Made by a program: the position numbers and the translations under genes. Of a stretch of DNA of 64,000 bases, positions 1 to 8,413 are shown one piece after another (position 1 is the first letter of the stretch; every line of letters begins with the position of its first letter). The notes beneath the pieces were generated by a model. It ran no database searches. It was not told where the DNA came from and worked only from the letters and a program-made list of their open reading frames with translations. Source of the stretch: Pseudothioclava nitratireducens (GTDB lineage: Bacteria; Pseudomonadota; Alphaproteobacteria; Rhodobacterales; Rhodobacteraceae); assembly GCF_029210495.1 (NCBI RefSeq), contig NZ_JARGDK010000003.1, positions 248,001 to 312,000 of the forward strand. The letters run 5' to 3'.

Positions 1-1037
1 GCGGTGGGACGCTTGCGCTCTCTGGTCCGGTGACGCTTTCGGCACCCTTTGACAGTGACCTGAGCGTCACCTTCAATCGCACCCGGTTCCGCGACCCGGA
101 GCTCTACGATACCCAGGTTTCAGGGACGCTGGCCATCAATGGCCCTCTCCGGGGCGGCGCACGTATTTCGGGTGACCTCGCTCTGGCCGAGACCGAGCTT
201 CAGGTGCCCTCGACCGGGATTGGCGGGGCGGGTGAGATTCCAGAAATCACCCATGTGAACGAACCCGCCGCCGTGCGCGCGACACGCGAGCGCGCCGGGC
301 TACTGGGCAACGGATCGGGTGCCGAGCAGCGCTCGGGCGCCGCCTTCCCGCTCGATGTCGCCATCCGTGCCGAGCGTGGCATCTTTGTCCGAGGCCGCGG
401 ACTCGATGCCGAACTGGGCGGGACATTGCGTGTTGGCGGCACAACGCAGGACGTGGTTCCGGTGGGTGAGTTCAACCTCATTCGCGGGCGGCTCGACATT
501 CTGGGCAAACGCTTCGTGCTCGATCAGGGTCGCGTAGCCCTTCAGGGCGCACTCATCCCGTGGATCTTGTTCAGCGCCTCGACACAGCAGGACGACTACA
601 CCACCACGATCTCGATCGAGGGGCGTGCGACCGAGCCTGAAATCCGCTTCACCTCCTCGCCCGAACTCCCAGAAGAAGAAGTGCTCGCGCGGCTTTTGTT
701 CAACCGGGACCTGAACAGCATCTCCCCGCTTCAGGCGGCCCAGCTTGCCTCTGCGGTTGCAACCCTTGCCGGCAAAGGTGGCGGCGGCATCGTCAACCGA
801 CTGCGCGAATCCACCGGGCTTGACGATCTCGACATTTCGACCGATGCCGAGGGAAACACCTCGCTCAAGGCCGGGAAATACATCTCCGAGAACCTCTATA
901 CCGACGTGACCGTGGATAGTGGCGGCGAAACCGAGATCAACCTGAACCTCGACCTGACACCGAACCTCACCGCACGCGGCTCGGTCGATTCGGCGGGACA
1001 AACCGGGATCGGGGTTTTCTTTGAGAAGGACTATTGA
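1..1037 (+). CDS. tamB: TamB-family translocation/assembly protein, C-terminal part
   Basis: The reading frame is open from base 3 with no start, so the N-terminal bulk of the gene lies before the window. The visible ~345 residues match the conserved C-terminal domain of TamB (DUF490): beta-rich sequence with GEFNLIRGRLDILGKRF, a stretch LPEEEVLARLLFNRD, and the terminal GIGVFFEKDY. TamB spans the periplasm from the inner membrane and works with the Omp85 protein TamA in outer-membrane protein or lipid transport. tamA would be expected just upstream, outside the window. The stop overlaps the convergent YihY gene by 7 bp. The family call is firm; the exact role in this organism is inference. 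Confidence 0.9.
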   Translation, partial: GGTLALSGPVTLSAPFDSDLSVTFNRTRFRDPELYDTQVSGTLAINGPLRGGARISGDLALAETELQVPSTGIGGAGEIPEITHVNEPAAVRATRERAGLLGNGSGAEQRSGAAFPLDVAIRAERGIFVRGRGLDAELGGTLRVGGTTQDVVPVGEFNLIRGRLDILGKRFVLDQGRVALQGALIPWILFSASTQQDDYTTTISIEGRATEPEIRFTSSPELPEEEVLARLLFNRDLNSISPLQAAQLASAVATLAGKGGGGIVNRLRESTGLDDLDISTDAEGNTSLKAGKYISENLYTDVTVDSGGETEINLNLDLTPNLTARGSVDSAGQTGIGVFFEKDY

Positions 1038-1876
1038 GCCTTGGCCGGGGAAGCCTCGCGGCGGCGCCAGTCAGCAATCTCTGCATTGAGCGCGGCACCC
1101 AGAAGAACCGAAAAAGCGCTGAGATAGAGCCACATCAGAAGCGCAATCACCGCGCCGATAGAGCCGTACACCTTATTATACGAGCCAAAACTCGTGAGAT
1201 AATAGGTCAGCGCCAGAGAGGCTGCACCCCAGACCAGCGTTGCCACCACTGCGCCGGGGGTAACGAACGGGTCTCTGTTGCCGCGCGTGTTAGGGCCGTA
1301 GCGGTAGAGAATACCGAGCGTGGTGAGCATTAACAGCAGCATCCCACCCCACGGCAAACCCGACATCAGCCACGAAGACATCTGATGGAAGGGCAGGACA
1401 TTGATGAAGACCGGCGCCACGACCACCGTCGCCAGCGCCACCAGCATCACCCCGACAAGCGCGAGCGTCATGATATACCCGACGAGAAAGCTCCAAAGTG
1501 TCGCCCGCGGCTTGGTCGCGTGGATCACATTGAGCCCCAGGATCAGCGCCCCGACACCCGCGCGGGCCGAAAACAGCGTTACCGCCAGCGACAGAACCGT
1601 CCCGAGTCCAAGCGCCGTTCGTGGCCCAATCAGAAGCGACATGATCTGATCATGGAGGATCGCATAGGCCTGCGGCGGAATGAAATCGTCCGCAACGGCG
1701 AGATAGGTGCGGATCGCAGCCGGATCGGCGAACGCACTCCAGATGGCAATCGTCGCGGATATTCCGGGAAACACCGCAAGCATCGCATAGAATGCAACCC
1801 CGGCAGAGATCAGGCTTATATTCGTGTCGAGCAATCGCCCCAGAAGGCTCAGCGAAAATTTGATTGTCGCGCGCAC
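1031..1876 (-). CDS. YihY/BrkB family inner-membrane protein
   Basis: A 281-residue protein with about six hydrophobic segments and the family hallmark near the N-terminus (LISAGVAFYAMLAVFPG), followed by YGPNTRG and a C-terminal membrane region ending LLGAALNAEIADWRRR. This is the YihY/virulence factor BrkB family (once misnamed RNase BN); its biochemical role is not established. The GTG start at 1876 is chosen because AAGGGG lies about 6 bases upstream and residue 2 onward (RATIKFSLSLLGRLLDTNIS) begins the conserved region. A GTG 54 bases further upstream (1930) is possible but lacks an obvious ribosome binding site. Confidence 0.85.
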   Translation of the reverse strand: MRATIKFSLSLLGRLLDTNISLISAGVAFYAMLAVFPGISATIAIWSAFADPAAIRTYLAVADDFIPPQAYAILHDQIMSLLIGPRTALGLGTVLSLAVTLFSARAGVGALILGLNVIHATKPRATLWSFLVGYIMTLALVGVMLVALATVVVAPVFINVLPFHQMSSWLMSGLPWGGMLLLMLTTLGILYRYGPNTRGNRDPFVTPGAVVATLVWGAASLALTYYLTSFGSYNKVYGSIGAVIALLMWLYLSAFSVLLGAALNAEIADWRRREASPAKAQ

Positions 1877-1976
1877 TGCTATCCCCTTTTCGGCAGCATC
1901 GCCCAACCGGGCTGAATGCGCAACTTGCACCGCAGCGCGCGCTATGATCTGTTTGCGCTAACCGGGAGGGGTGACG

Positions 1977-3008
1977 ATGACCTATGTTCCAGCGGCGGAC
2001 CGCTATGAGCGGATGATCTATCGCAGATGCGGGCGTTCGGGGCTCAGGCTGCCGGCGGTTTCGTTGGGGCTGTGGCACAATTTCGGCGAGGACACCGCGC
2101 ATGAAACCAAGCGCGCGATTTGCCGGACCGCCTTTGACCACGGAATCACCCATTTCGATCTTGCGAATAACTACGGCCCACCGCCCGGCTCTGCTGAAAC
2201 CGCCTTTGGGGACATCCTGCGTACCGATTTCGCGGGTCACAGGGATGAGCTGATCATCTCATCGAAGGCCGGTTACGATATGTGGCCCGGTCCCTATGGC
2301 GAATGGGGCAGCCGGAAATACCTGATCGCGTCCTGCGATCAGTCGCTCAAACGCATGGGGCTCGATTACGTCGATATCTTCTATTCCCACCGTTTTGATC
2401 CCGAGACGCCGCTGGAGGAAACCATGGGGGCGCTCGATCATATCGTTCGCTCGGGGCGCGCGCTGTATGTCGGGATCTCATCCTACAATTCGCAGCGAAC
2501 CCGTGAGGCGGTGGCAATCCTGAAGGATCTCGGCACCCCCTGCCTGATTCATCAGCCGAGTTACAACATGCTCAACCGCTGGGTCGAGCGCGATGGTCTC
2601 AAGGACACGCTGCAAGATCTGGGCGTCGGCTCGATCGCCTTTACTCCGCTGGCTCAGGGTCTTTTGACACAAAAGTATCTTGGCGGAATCCCCGAGGGTT
2701 CGCGCGCGGCGCAGGGAAAATCGCTCGACCCGCAGACCCTCAGCGATGCCGCGTTGGACAAGATCAGGGCGCTGAACGACATCGCCGGGCGGCGCGGCCA
2801 AACGTTGGCGCAGATGGCCATCGCCTGGGTTCTGCGCGATGGCGGCATCACAACGGCATTGATCGGCGCCTCCAAACCCGAACAGGTCACGGATTGTGCC
2901 GGCGCAATCGGGAATCTGGATTTTACCGAAGCGGAGTTGGCCGAGATCGACCGCTACGCACAAGATGAGGCGATCAACCTATGGGCGCGATCCTCCGAAA
3001 CAGCCTGA
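1977..3008 (+). CDS. aldo/keto reductase of the YghZ (L-glyceraldehyde 3-phosphate reductase) type
   Basis: The N-terminus YRRCGRSGLRLPAVSLGLWH and the motifs FDLANNYGPPPGSAE, DYVDIFYSHRFDP and VGISSYNS place this with the YghZ/Gpr branch of AKR14, NADPH-dependent soluble reductases active on L-glyceraldehyde 3-phosphate and methylglyoxal. The catalytic Asp/Tyr (LANNY) are present, and the C-terminal cofactor loop GASKPEQV is seen. The ATG at 1977 is preferred because GGGAGG ends 7 bases before it; a GTG at 1971 is also in frame. The 3' end overlaps the next gene by 28 bp, so the two are probably translated from one mRNA. The substrate in this organism is inferred. Confidence 0.85.
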   Translation: MTYVPAADRYERMIYRRCGRSGLRLPAVSLGLWHNFGEDTAHETKRAICRTAFDHGITHFDLANNYGPPPGSAETAFGDILRTDFAGHRDELIISSKAGYDMWPGPYGEWGSRKYLIASCDQSLKRMGLDYVDIFYSHRFDPETPLEETMGALDHIVRSGRALYVGISSYNSQRTREAVAILKDLGTPCLIHQPSYNMLNRWVERDGLKDTLQDLGVGSIAFTPLAQGLLTQKYLGGIPEGSRAAQGKSLDPQTLSDAALDKIRALNDIAGRRGQTLAQMAIAWVLRDGGITTALIGASKPEQVTDCAGAIGNLDFTEAELAEIDRYAQDEAINLWARSSETA

Positions 3009-4315
3009 GCTTCCTCGCGCTGACTTGCGCCAGCGCATCGCATGCGGCCCCGCTGCATTTGCCGCCCGCCGTCACCGATGCAGATTACGCACCCGTCAAT
3101 ATCGACGAGGCGCGACTTGGTCAGCTTTTGTTTTTCGACCCTATCCTTGCGGGAAATCGCAATATTTCTTGTGCGAGCTGCCACCATCCACGCTTTGCGA
3201 CCTCGGACGGCCTCAGCCTCGGACTTGGCGAAGGTGCGGTGGGGCTTGGACCGAAACGCCATGTGGTTGCCGACAATCCGCCGGAGCAGCGTATCCCTCG
3301 GAACTCGCCAGCACTGTTCAATCTCGGAGCGCATGAGTTCACCCGAATGTTCCACGATGGCCGCATAGAGGCCGATCCGTCGCGCCCGACCGGGCTACGC
3401 ACGCCGATGGAAGATGAGATGGTCGCGGGTTTCGTCTCGATCCTGTCCGCTCAGACGATGTTCCCTGTGCTATCACCCGACGAGATGGCCGGGCATTATG
3501 GGGAGAACGAGGTCTCCAAGGCGGTGCGATCGGGTCTGATAACCGGGCCGGGCGGCGCGTGGGACCTGATCTCTCAGCGGGTTTCCGCGCTCCCCGAATA
3601 TCAGAAAAAATTCGGCTCTGTTTATGCGGAAATAGGGCAAGGTCGGGCCATAGGCTTCACCGATATTTCGAACGCGATCGCGGCCTTCATCGCATTCGAG
3701 TGGCGTTCCGATCAAAGCCATTTCGATGCGGTTCTGCGGGGCGACGCGGTGCTTGATGGCGAGGCCTTGCGCGGAGCGGAAATCTTCTATCGAGAGGCTA
3801 ACTGCGTCGCCTGCCACAGCGGACCATTTCTGACCGATCATGGATTTCACGCGATGGGTGCGCCACAGATCGGTCCGGGCAAGGCGGAACGGTTCGAAAG
3901 CCATTCACGCGACGATGGCCGCTTTCGCGTCACCGGCAAAGAGGAAGATCGCTACGCGTTCCGGACACCCTCGCTGCGCAACGTGACCCGGACCGGACCA
4001 TGGGGGCATGCCGGGGGTGCAAGCGACCTTCACGCGTTTCTGGCACAACATAGCGGCAGTATAGATTTGCCCGATATGAGCGGTGTAGAGCCTGTTTTGC
4101 CACCGATTGGTTCAACCAAGCCAGACTTTGTCATTCTGGAGGACCCCGAAGCGAGTGCCGCGATTCAAGCTGCGCAAAGCTATCGTCATCCGTTGTCCGC
4201 GACCGATATTGACGCGCTGATCGCTTTCCTGACGACGCTTGAAGACCCCGTCGCGCTCTCAGGTCGGCTTGGCATACCCGAAAGCGTGCCAAGCGGGTTG
4301 CCCGTCGATCGCTAG
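2981..4315 (+). CDS. di-heme cytochrome c peroxidase / MauG-family protein
   Basis: A signal peptide (MGAILRNSLSFLALTCASASHA) is followed by a periplasmic protein with two heme c sites, C64-ASCH and C275-VACH, the arrangement of bacterial di-heme cytochrome c peroxidases and MauG-like enzymes. Further family motifs are LGQLLFFDPIL near the N-terminus and FRTPSLRNVTRTGPWGHAG in the second heme domain. At 444 residues it is longer than classical CcpA (about 330), because of an insert between the hemes. The gene starts inside the upstream reductase gene and converges with the FG-GAP gene, sharing the last 4 bases. Classical CCP reduces H2O2; some relatives oxidise proteins, and sequence alone does not separate these. 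Confidence 0.85.
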   Translation: MGAILRNSLSFLALTCASASHAAPLHLPPAVTDADYAPVNIDEARLGQLLFFDPILAGNRNISCASCHHPRFATSDGLSLGLGEGAVGLGPKRHVVADNPPEQRIPRNSPALFNLGAHEFTRMFHDGRIEADPSRPTGLRTPMEDEMVAGFVSILSAQTMFPVLSPDEMAGHYGENEVSKAVRSGLITGPGGAWDLISQRVSALPEYQKKFGSVYAEIGQGRAIGFTDISNAIAAFIAFEWRSDQSHFDAVLRGDAVLDGEALRGAEIFYREANCVACHSGPFLTDHGFHAMGAPQIGPGKAERFESHSRDDGRFRVTGKEEDRYAFRTPSLRNVTRTGPWGHAGGASDLHAFLAQHSGSIDLPDMSGVEPVLPPIGSTKPDFVILEDPEASAAIQAAQSYRHPLSATDIDALIAFLTTLEDPVALSGRLGIPESVPSGLPVDR

Positions 4316-5817
4316 TTCGACGCGCGGCGCAATGTATTGCGCGCGTTTAGGGTCAGCGGCTCCCACGGACCGATCGTGCCATCGGGCCAGATCACACGCG
4401 CCTCCGCCGCAAGTACGGACCCGAGGCCAAAATGCAACGGCCCGGCGGTGCCTCCGGCATGCCCACCGCCCACCGTAACCTCTTGGGCCTGCACCCGGTC
4501 ACCCGCGCGGACTTCGACCCACGCGCCAACCGCGCTGGGATTAGTCGCGGGCTGAATCGGCTCTATCGCTGCCCAATTTCCGGTTTCAGACGTGACATTT
4601 CGCCAAATCTCCAGCGGTGCCCGGCGGTTGACCACCACCAGATCAAGCAGCCCATCCCCATTCAGGTCGGTCAGCGCGGCACCGCGCGAGCGATCCGTTG
4701 TCGCAATCCCCGCCTGTTGGCCAAATTCGGTGAAACGTCCCGTGGCCGACTGCATCAAGAGATTATTCGGATCATGGATCGCATTGGAGGGCATCTGATC
4801 GACGTTGCCCTTCGCAATGAAAATATCGGTTAGCCCGTCGTTGTCGACATCGCCGAACTCGACATGCCAGCCAGTCGAAGGCCGCCCGTCATCCCCGAAA
4901 TAGGGGCGCTGCGCATAGGTGCCGAGCGCATAATCGGCGTTGCGGAACCCCTCGCCGGTATTGATCTGCAACAGTTGATCGCCCATCGAGGTCATCATCA
5001 CCTCGGGCAGCCCATCCCCCGTGATATCCCGGCTGGCAATCCCCATACCCCAAAGTGATACGTGCGGCCAGTCCTGGCGCTCTGTGAGCGTCTGTAGATC
5101 GAGCATCTGCTCATAGCCGCCGCGCACGTAGTAGTGTCGATCGTTGGACAGCCGAAGCTCAGGCTTCCCGGTTCTTTGCCAATCCGAAATAAGCGCCGAC
5201 AGCGTGCAATAGCCCGGCTGAATTGTCTCTATATCACCATATTTCTGTCCATCGGGTCGTAGGTAGACATGGCTGTCACAGGCCTCGAACGGACCATCTG
5301 GGTCGCTACGATCCACGTAATTCCCGAAAAACAGGCTCGGCCAGTCTTTGCCCGGTTCCCATGTGGCCGTGAAGGCGGTGGTCCAGCGGTCATCCGATGG
5401 CAGCCCCCAATCGCCGGTCGCATCCACAAAACGGCACCCGCCAAGCCCGCGCCACAGACGGTTGTCCCCAACCCGCAGGATCGCCAGATCCATCTGCCCG
5501 TCAGAATCCATATCAAGCGGATAGGCGCCCGTCACCCGTGTCAGCGTCTCGACACTCCCCGCATCGAAGCTGATCGCGCGCCCTTGCTCACTTCGGTTCA
5601 CAAAGAGCGACGCCGGGCCTTCTCCACCCGCAACGAAAAGATCCGGCCGCGCATCCGCGTTGCAGTCGAAGACAGCGGCGCCACCGCCGACAAAATGCTC
5701 CCAGCCACCGATATAGCTGTGCGGATGAGGCAAGCCTGCGCGGTCGTCGACAAAGCGCGGCTCTGCCGAAGCGGCCTGGGCCACGCAGATCGCCGCAATC
5801 GCCAACCTTCCCGTCAT
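4312..5817 (-). CDS. secreted CRTAC1-like protein with FG-GAP repeats and ASPIC/UnbV domain
   Basis: A 501-residue predicted exported protein: signal peptide MTGRLAIAAICVAQAASA, then several FG-GAP/VCBS propeller repeats with Ca-binding loops (DMDSDGQMDLAI, DVDNDGLTDIFI, DLNGDGLLDLVV), and a C-terminal ASPIC/UnbV domain (VTVGGGHAGGTAGPLHFGLG). Such proteins form extracellular beta-propellers of unknown function. The ATG at 5817 overlaps the stop of the ROK regulator (ATGA), so it is probably translated on the regulator's mRNA; in-frame upstream sequence belongs to the regulator gene. Its 3' end meets the di-heme peroxidase gene. A link to either neighbour is inference. Confidence 0.8.
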   Translation of the reverse strand: MTGRLAIAAICVAQAASAEPRFVDDRAGLPHPHSYIGGWEHFVGGGAAVFDCNADARPDLFVAGGEGPASLFVNRSEQGRAISFDAGSVETLTRVTGAYPLDMDSDGQMDLAILRVGDNRLWRGLGGCRFVDATGDWGLPSDDRWTTAFTATWEPGKDWPSLFFGNYVDRSDPDGPFEACDSHVYLRPDGQKYGDIETIQPGYCTLSALISDWQRTGKPELRLSNDRHYYVRGGYEQMLDLQTLTERQDWPHVSLWGMGIASRDITGDGLPEVMMTSMGDQLLQINTGEGFRNADYALGTYAQRPYFGDDGRPSTGWHVEFGDVDNDGLTDIFIAKGNVDQMPSNAIHDPNNLLMQSATGRFTEFGQQAGIATTDRSRGAALTDLNGDGLLDLVVVNRRAPLEIWRNVTSETGNWAAIEPIQPATNPSAVGAWVEVRAGDRVQAQEVTVGGGHAGGTAGPLHFGLGSVLAAEARVIWPDGTIGPWEPLTLNARNTLRRASN

Positions 5818-7082
5818 TGCGCGGCGATCTCGCGGGTCGTGCCCAGGATGCGCTCGCTCACCTCGTGAAGCGCGAGCGCCGCCGCGCCATGCGCCCAAAG
5901 CAGGTCGCCCCAGGCATGAATCTCGATCTCGGGCGCAGGACGGCCGTTATCAAGACAAAGCTCCTTCATTTCGGCCAGTGTCTCCTTGGCGTAGAGATAG
6001 TCGAAGCGAAGCCGCTCCCCCGACAGGATAATCAGCTGGGGGTCGAAGAGATTCACGATGTTCGAGAGCCCCAGCGACAAATAGCGCCCCGCCCGATGAA
6101 AGATCGACCGCGCGGCGCTATTGCCCGCCTTCGCATGGTCGTAGAGGCTCTCAAGGAGCGCACCAACCGACTGCGCATCCCGGCTCGTCAGGTTCAGCGC
6201 GGTCTGCGCCTCGCGCACCAGCGCATAATCGGCGACATAGGCTTCCAGACAGCCCCGCTGCCCACAGCGACACAGCGCGCCATCAAGCTGCACCTTGGTG
6301 TGGCCAAGCTCCATGCCCATGCCCAGAGAACCACGGAAGATACGGTGATTGATGACGAAACCCATGCCAACGCCATGCTCGATCGTCACGACTGCGAAAT
6401 CTGACAGCTCACGACCGACACCGAACCACAGCTCTGCCAGCGTCACGAGATTCGCATCGTTGTCGATATAGGTGACAAGCCCGGTGCGCTCAGCCACCTT
6501 GGCGGCGAGTGGCACGTGACGACGATTCAGGATCGGGGACCAACGCACCATACCCGCCGGACAATCGACAAAACCCGGCACGCCGAGTCCCATCGCCGCC
6601 AGTGCAGAACGCTCTATTCCGGCCTTTGCGCAGACCCGATCAACCAGCAGATCGGTCGCGTCCAGCAGATCATCGAGATCCATCGCCCCCGGCGCCCGCG
6701 GGATGGTTTCTCCCGCCATCAGGTTGCCCGCGAAATCGACGATCACGGCGGTGTGCTCCCGGTCCGAAAGCTTGATTCCCGCCACCAGATGCGCAGCGGC
6801 CCGCACCCCCAGCGCGACGGCAGGGCGGCCACGCCCGCTATCGCTTTCGCGCGGCGCGCTGACCTCCTCGAGCAACCCGGAGTCGATCAGCTCCGAGGTG
6901 ATTGTCGTGACCGAGGCGGGGCTGACGCAAAGCTCTTTGGCGAGTTGCACGCGCGCAATCTGTCCTGCCGCCCTTACACGTTCGAATATCTGCTGCCGCA
7001 ACGGACGAGAGGTTTCACTCAGCGGCGCAATAAGCGGCCCGCATCCGGCAATCGCCTGCCTGATCTGCGGAACTTTCTTCAT
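5814..7082 (-). CDS. xylR: ROK-family transcriptional regulator, probable xylose repressor
   Basis: The 422-residue product has an N-terminal winged helix-turn-helix (QLAKELCVSPASVTTITSEL, about residues 45-75) and a C-terminal ROK sugar-kinase-like domain with the zinc motif CRCGQRGCLEAY and the conserved LGHTKV. It is divergent from xylFHGBA, the usual place for the ROK repressor of xylose operons in alphaproteobacteria; xylose would be the inducer. The start ATG at 7082 has AGAAAGG about 10 bases upstream; an upstream GTG/ATG extension (to 7157) looks non-coding. The 4-bp overlap with the FG-GAP gene ties that gene to the same transcript. Confidence 0.85.
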   Translation of the reverse strand: MKKVPQIRQAIAGCGPLIAPLSETSRPLRQQIFERVRAAGQIARVQLAKELCVSPASVTTITSELIDSGLLEEVSAPRESDSGRGRPAVALGVRAAAHLVAGIKLSDREHTAVIVDFAGNLMAGETIPRAPGAMDLDDLLDATDLLVDRVCAKAGIERSALAAMGLGVPGFVDCPAGMVRWSPILNRRHVPLAAKVAERTGLVTYIDNDANLVTLAELWFGVGRELSDFAVVTIEHGVGMGFVINHRIFRGSLGMGMELGHTKVQLDGALCRCGQRGCLEAYVADYALVREAQTALNLTSRDAQSVGALLESLYDHAKAGNSAARSIFHRAGRYLSLGLSNIVNLFDPQLIILSGERLRFDYLYAKETLAEMKELCLDNGRPAPEIEIHAWGDLLWAHGAAALALHEVSERILGTTREIAAQ

Positions 7083-7206
7083 GGCCTCTGACCTTTCTTC
7101 ACGTCCTGAACTTATTTCTGCATCAGCATTGGGATTTACCCGGTTTTTTCGCCGCAACGCGGCGTCATTGCCCGCATTTCCCCCATTCGCCGAGTTTGTC
7201 TGCGTA

Positions 7207-7245
7207 TTTTTATTTTGACAACTAAAATTATTCTATTCATCCTTG
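7207..7245 (+). promoter_or_regulatory. candidate xylF promoter/operator in the xylR-xylF divergent region
   Basis: This is an AT-rich patch in GC-rich surroundings. It holds a -35-like TTGACA at 7215-7220, and ATTTT/AAAAT arms (7212-7216 and 7224-7228) flank GACAACT, giving a partial inverted repeat over the -35 where a ROK repressor could compete with RNA polymerase. The -10 is weak (CATCCT at 17-base spacing). The rest of the 222-base gap shows nothing else clear apart from the strong xylF ribosome binding site GGGAGGAG at 7293-7300. Confidence 0.4.
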
Positions 7246-7304
7246 CTGCAACCTGGCGATTCCGTCGGGGCGGTCCGCACGGGCCAACTATTGGGAGGAG
7301 AAAC

Positions 7305-8324
7305 ATGTATAAGTCCATTCTTGCCGCCGTCGCACTGACGGCTGGCCTCGCGACCTCAGCCTATGCCGAGATGACCGTGGGCGTTTCCTGGTCGAACTTC
7401 CAGGAAGAACGCTGGAAAACCGATGAGGCCGCGATCAAGAGCGCGCTCGAAGCGGCTGGCGCGACCTATGTCTCGGCGGATGCGCAATCGTCCTCGGCCA
7501 AACAACTGTCCGACATCGAAAGCCTCATGGCGCAAGGCGTGAACGCGCTGATCGTGCTCGCGCAGGATGCTGCGGCCATTGGCCCGGCCGTGCAGGCCGC
7601 AGCCGATGAAGGCATCCCGGTCATCGCCTATGACCGTCTGATCGAAGACCCGCGCGCCTTCTACCTGACCTTCGACAACGTCGAGGTCGGTCGCATGCAG
7701 GCCCGCGCCGTGCTCGAAGCCGCGCCCAAAGGCAACTATGTGATGATCAAGGGCTCGCCGACCGACCCGAACGCTGACTTCCTGCGCGGCGGTCAGCAAG
7801 AGGTGCTGCAAGCCGCGATCGACGCGGGCGACATCACCATCGTGGGTGAAGCCTACACCGACCAATGGCTCCCGGCCAACGCCCAGCGCAACATGGAACA
7901 GATCCTGACGGCCAACGACAACAACGTCGACGCGGTCGTGGCCTCGAACGACGGCACCGCTGGCGGCGCCGTGGCTGCCCTCGCCGCGCAAGGCATGGTG
8001 GTTCCGGTTTCGGGTCAGGATGGCGACCATGCCGCTCTGAACCGTGTGGCCCTTGGCACGCAGACGGTTTCGGTCTGGAAAGACGCGCGTGAGCTTGGCA
8101 AGGCTGCTGGCGAAATCGCCGTGGCTCTGGCCGGTGGCACCGCGATGGCAGACGTGGACGGCGCGATCGAATGGACCTCGCCCGCAGGAACCACGATGAC
8201 TGCGAAGTTCCTCGCACCGATGCCGATCACCAAGGACAACCTCACGGCGGTTGTCGACGCAGGCTGGATCACCCAAGACGCGCTGTGCCAAGGCGTTTCG
8301 AACGGCCCGGCCCCGTGCAACTGA
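7305..8324 (+). CDS. xylF: D-xylose ABC transporter, periplasmic substrate-binding protein
   Basis: A 339-residue protein with a signal peptide (MYKSILAAVALTAGLATSAYA) and a type I periplasmic sugar-binding fold: VSWSNFQEERWKTDEAA at the mature N-terminus, PVIAYDRLI, and VVASNDGTAGGAVAAL. Similarity is closest to XylF of the CUT2 class. It is the first gene of xylFHGBA and carries GGGAGGAG at a good distance from the ATG. A stem-loop follows, before xylH, consistent with higher expression of the binding protein than of the membrane parts. Identification as xylose-specific rests on both sequence and the xylB-xylA neighbours. Confidence 0.93.
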   Translation: MYKSILAAVALTAGLATSAYAEMTVGVSWSNFQEERWKTDEAAIKSALEAAGATYVSADAQSSSAKQLSDIESLMAQGVNALIVLAQDAAAIGPAVQAAADEGIPVIAYDRLIEDPRAFYLTFDNVEVGRMQARAVLEAAPKGNYVMIKGSPTDPNADFLRGGQQEVLQAAIDAGDITIVGEAYTDQWLPANAQRNMEQILTANDNNVDAVVASNDGTAGGAVAALAAQGMVVPVSGQDGDHAALNRVALGTQTVSVWKDARELGKAAGEIAVALAGGTAMADVDGAIEWTSPAGTTMTAKFLAPMPITKDNLTAVVDAGWITQDALCQGVSNGPAPCN

Positions 8325-8332
8325 TCTGATCC

Positions 8333-8367
8333 GGGGCGCGCGCGCACGCATCCGTGTTGCGCGCCCC
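8333..8367 (+). promoter_or_regulatory. intergenic stem-loop between xylF and xylH
   Basis: GGGGCGCGC (8333-8341) pairs with GCGCGCCCC (8359-8367) around a 17-base loop. There is no T-run, so it is more likely an mRNA-stabilising or processing hairpin protecting the xylF message than a full terminator. Confidence 0.5.
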
Positions 8368-8413
8368 ATTTCGCCGTCGGCCCAACGGCAGCAAAATATC
8401 TCGGGACAAATCC

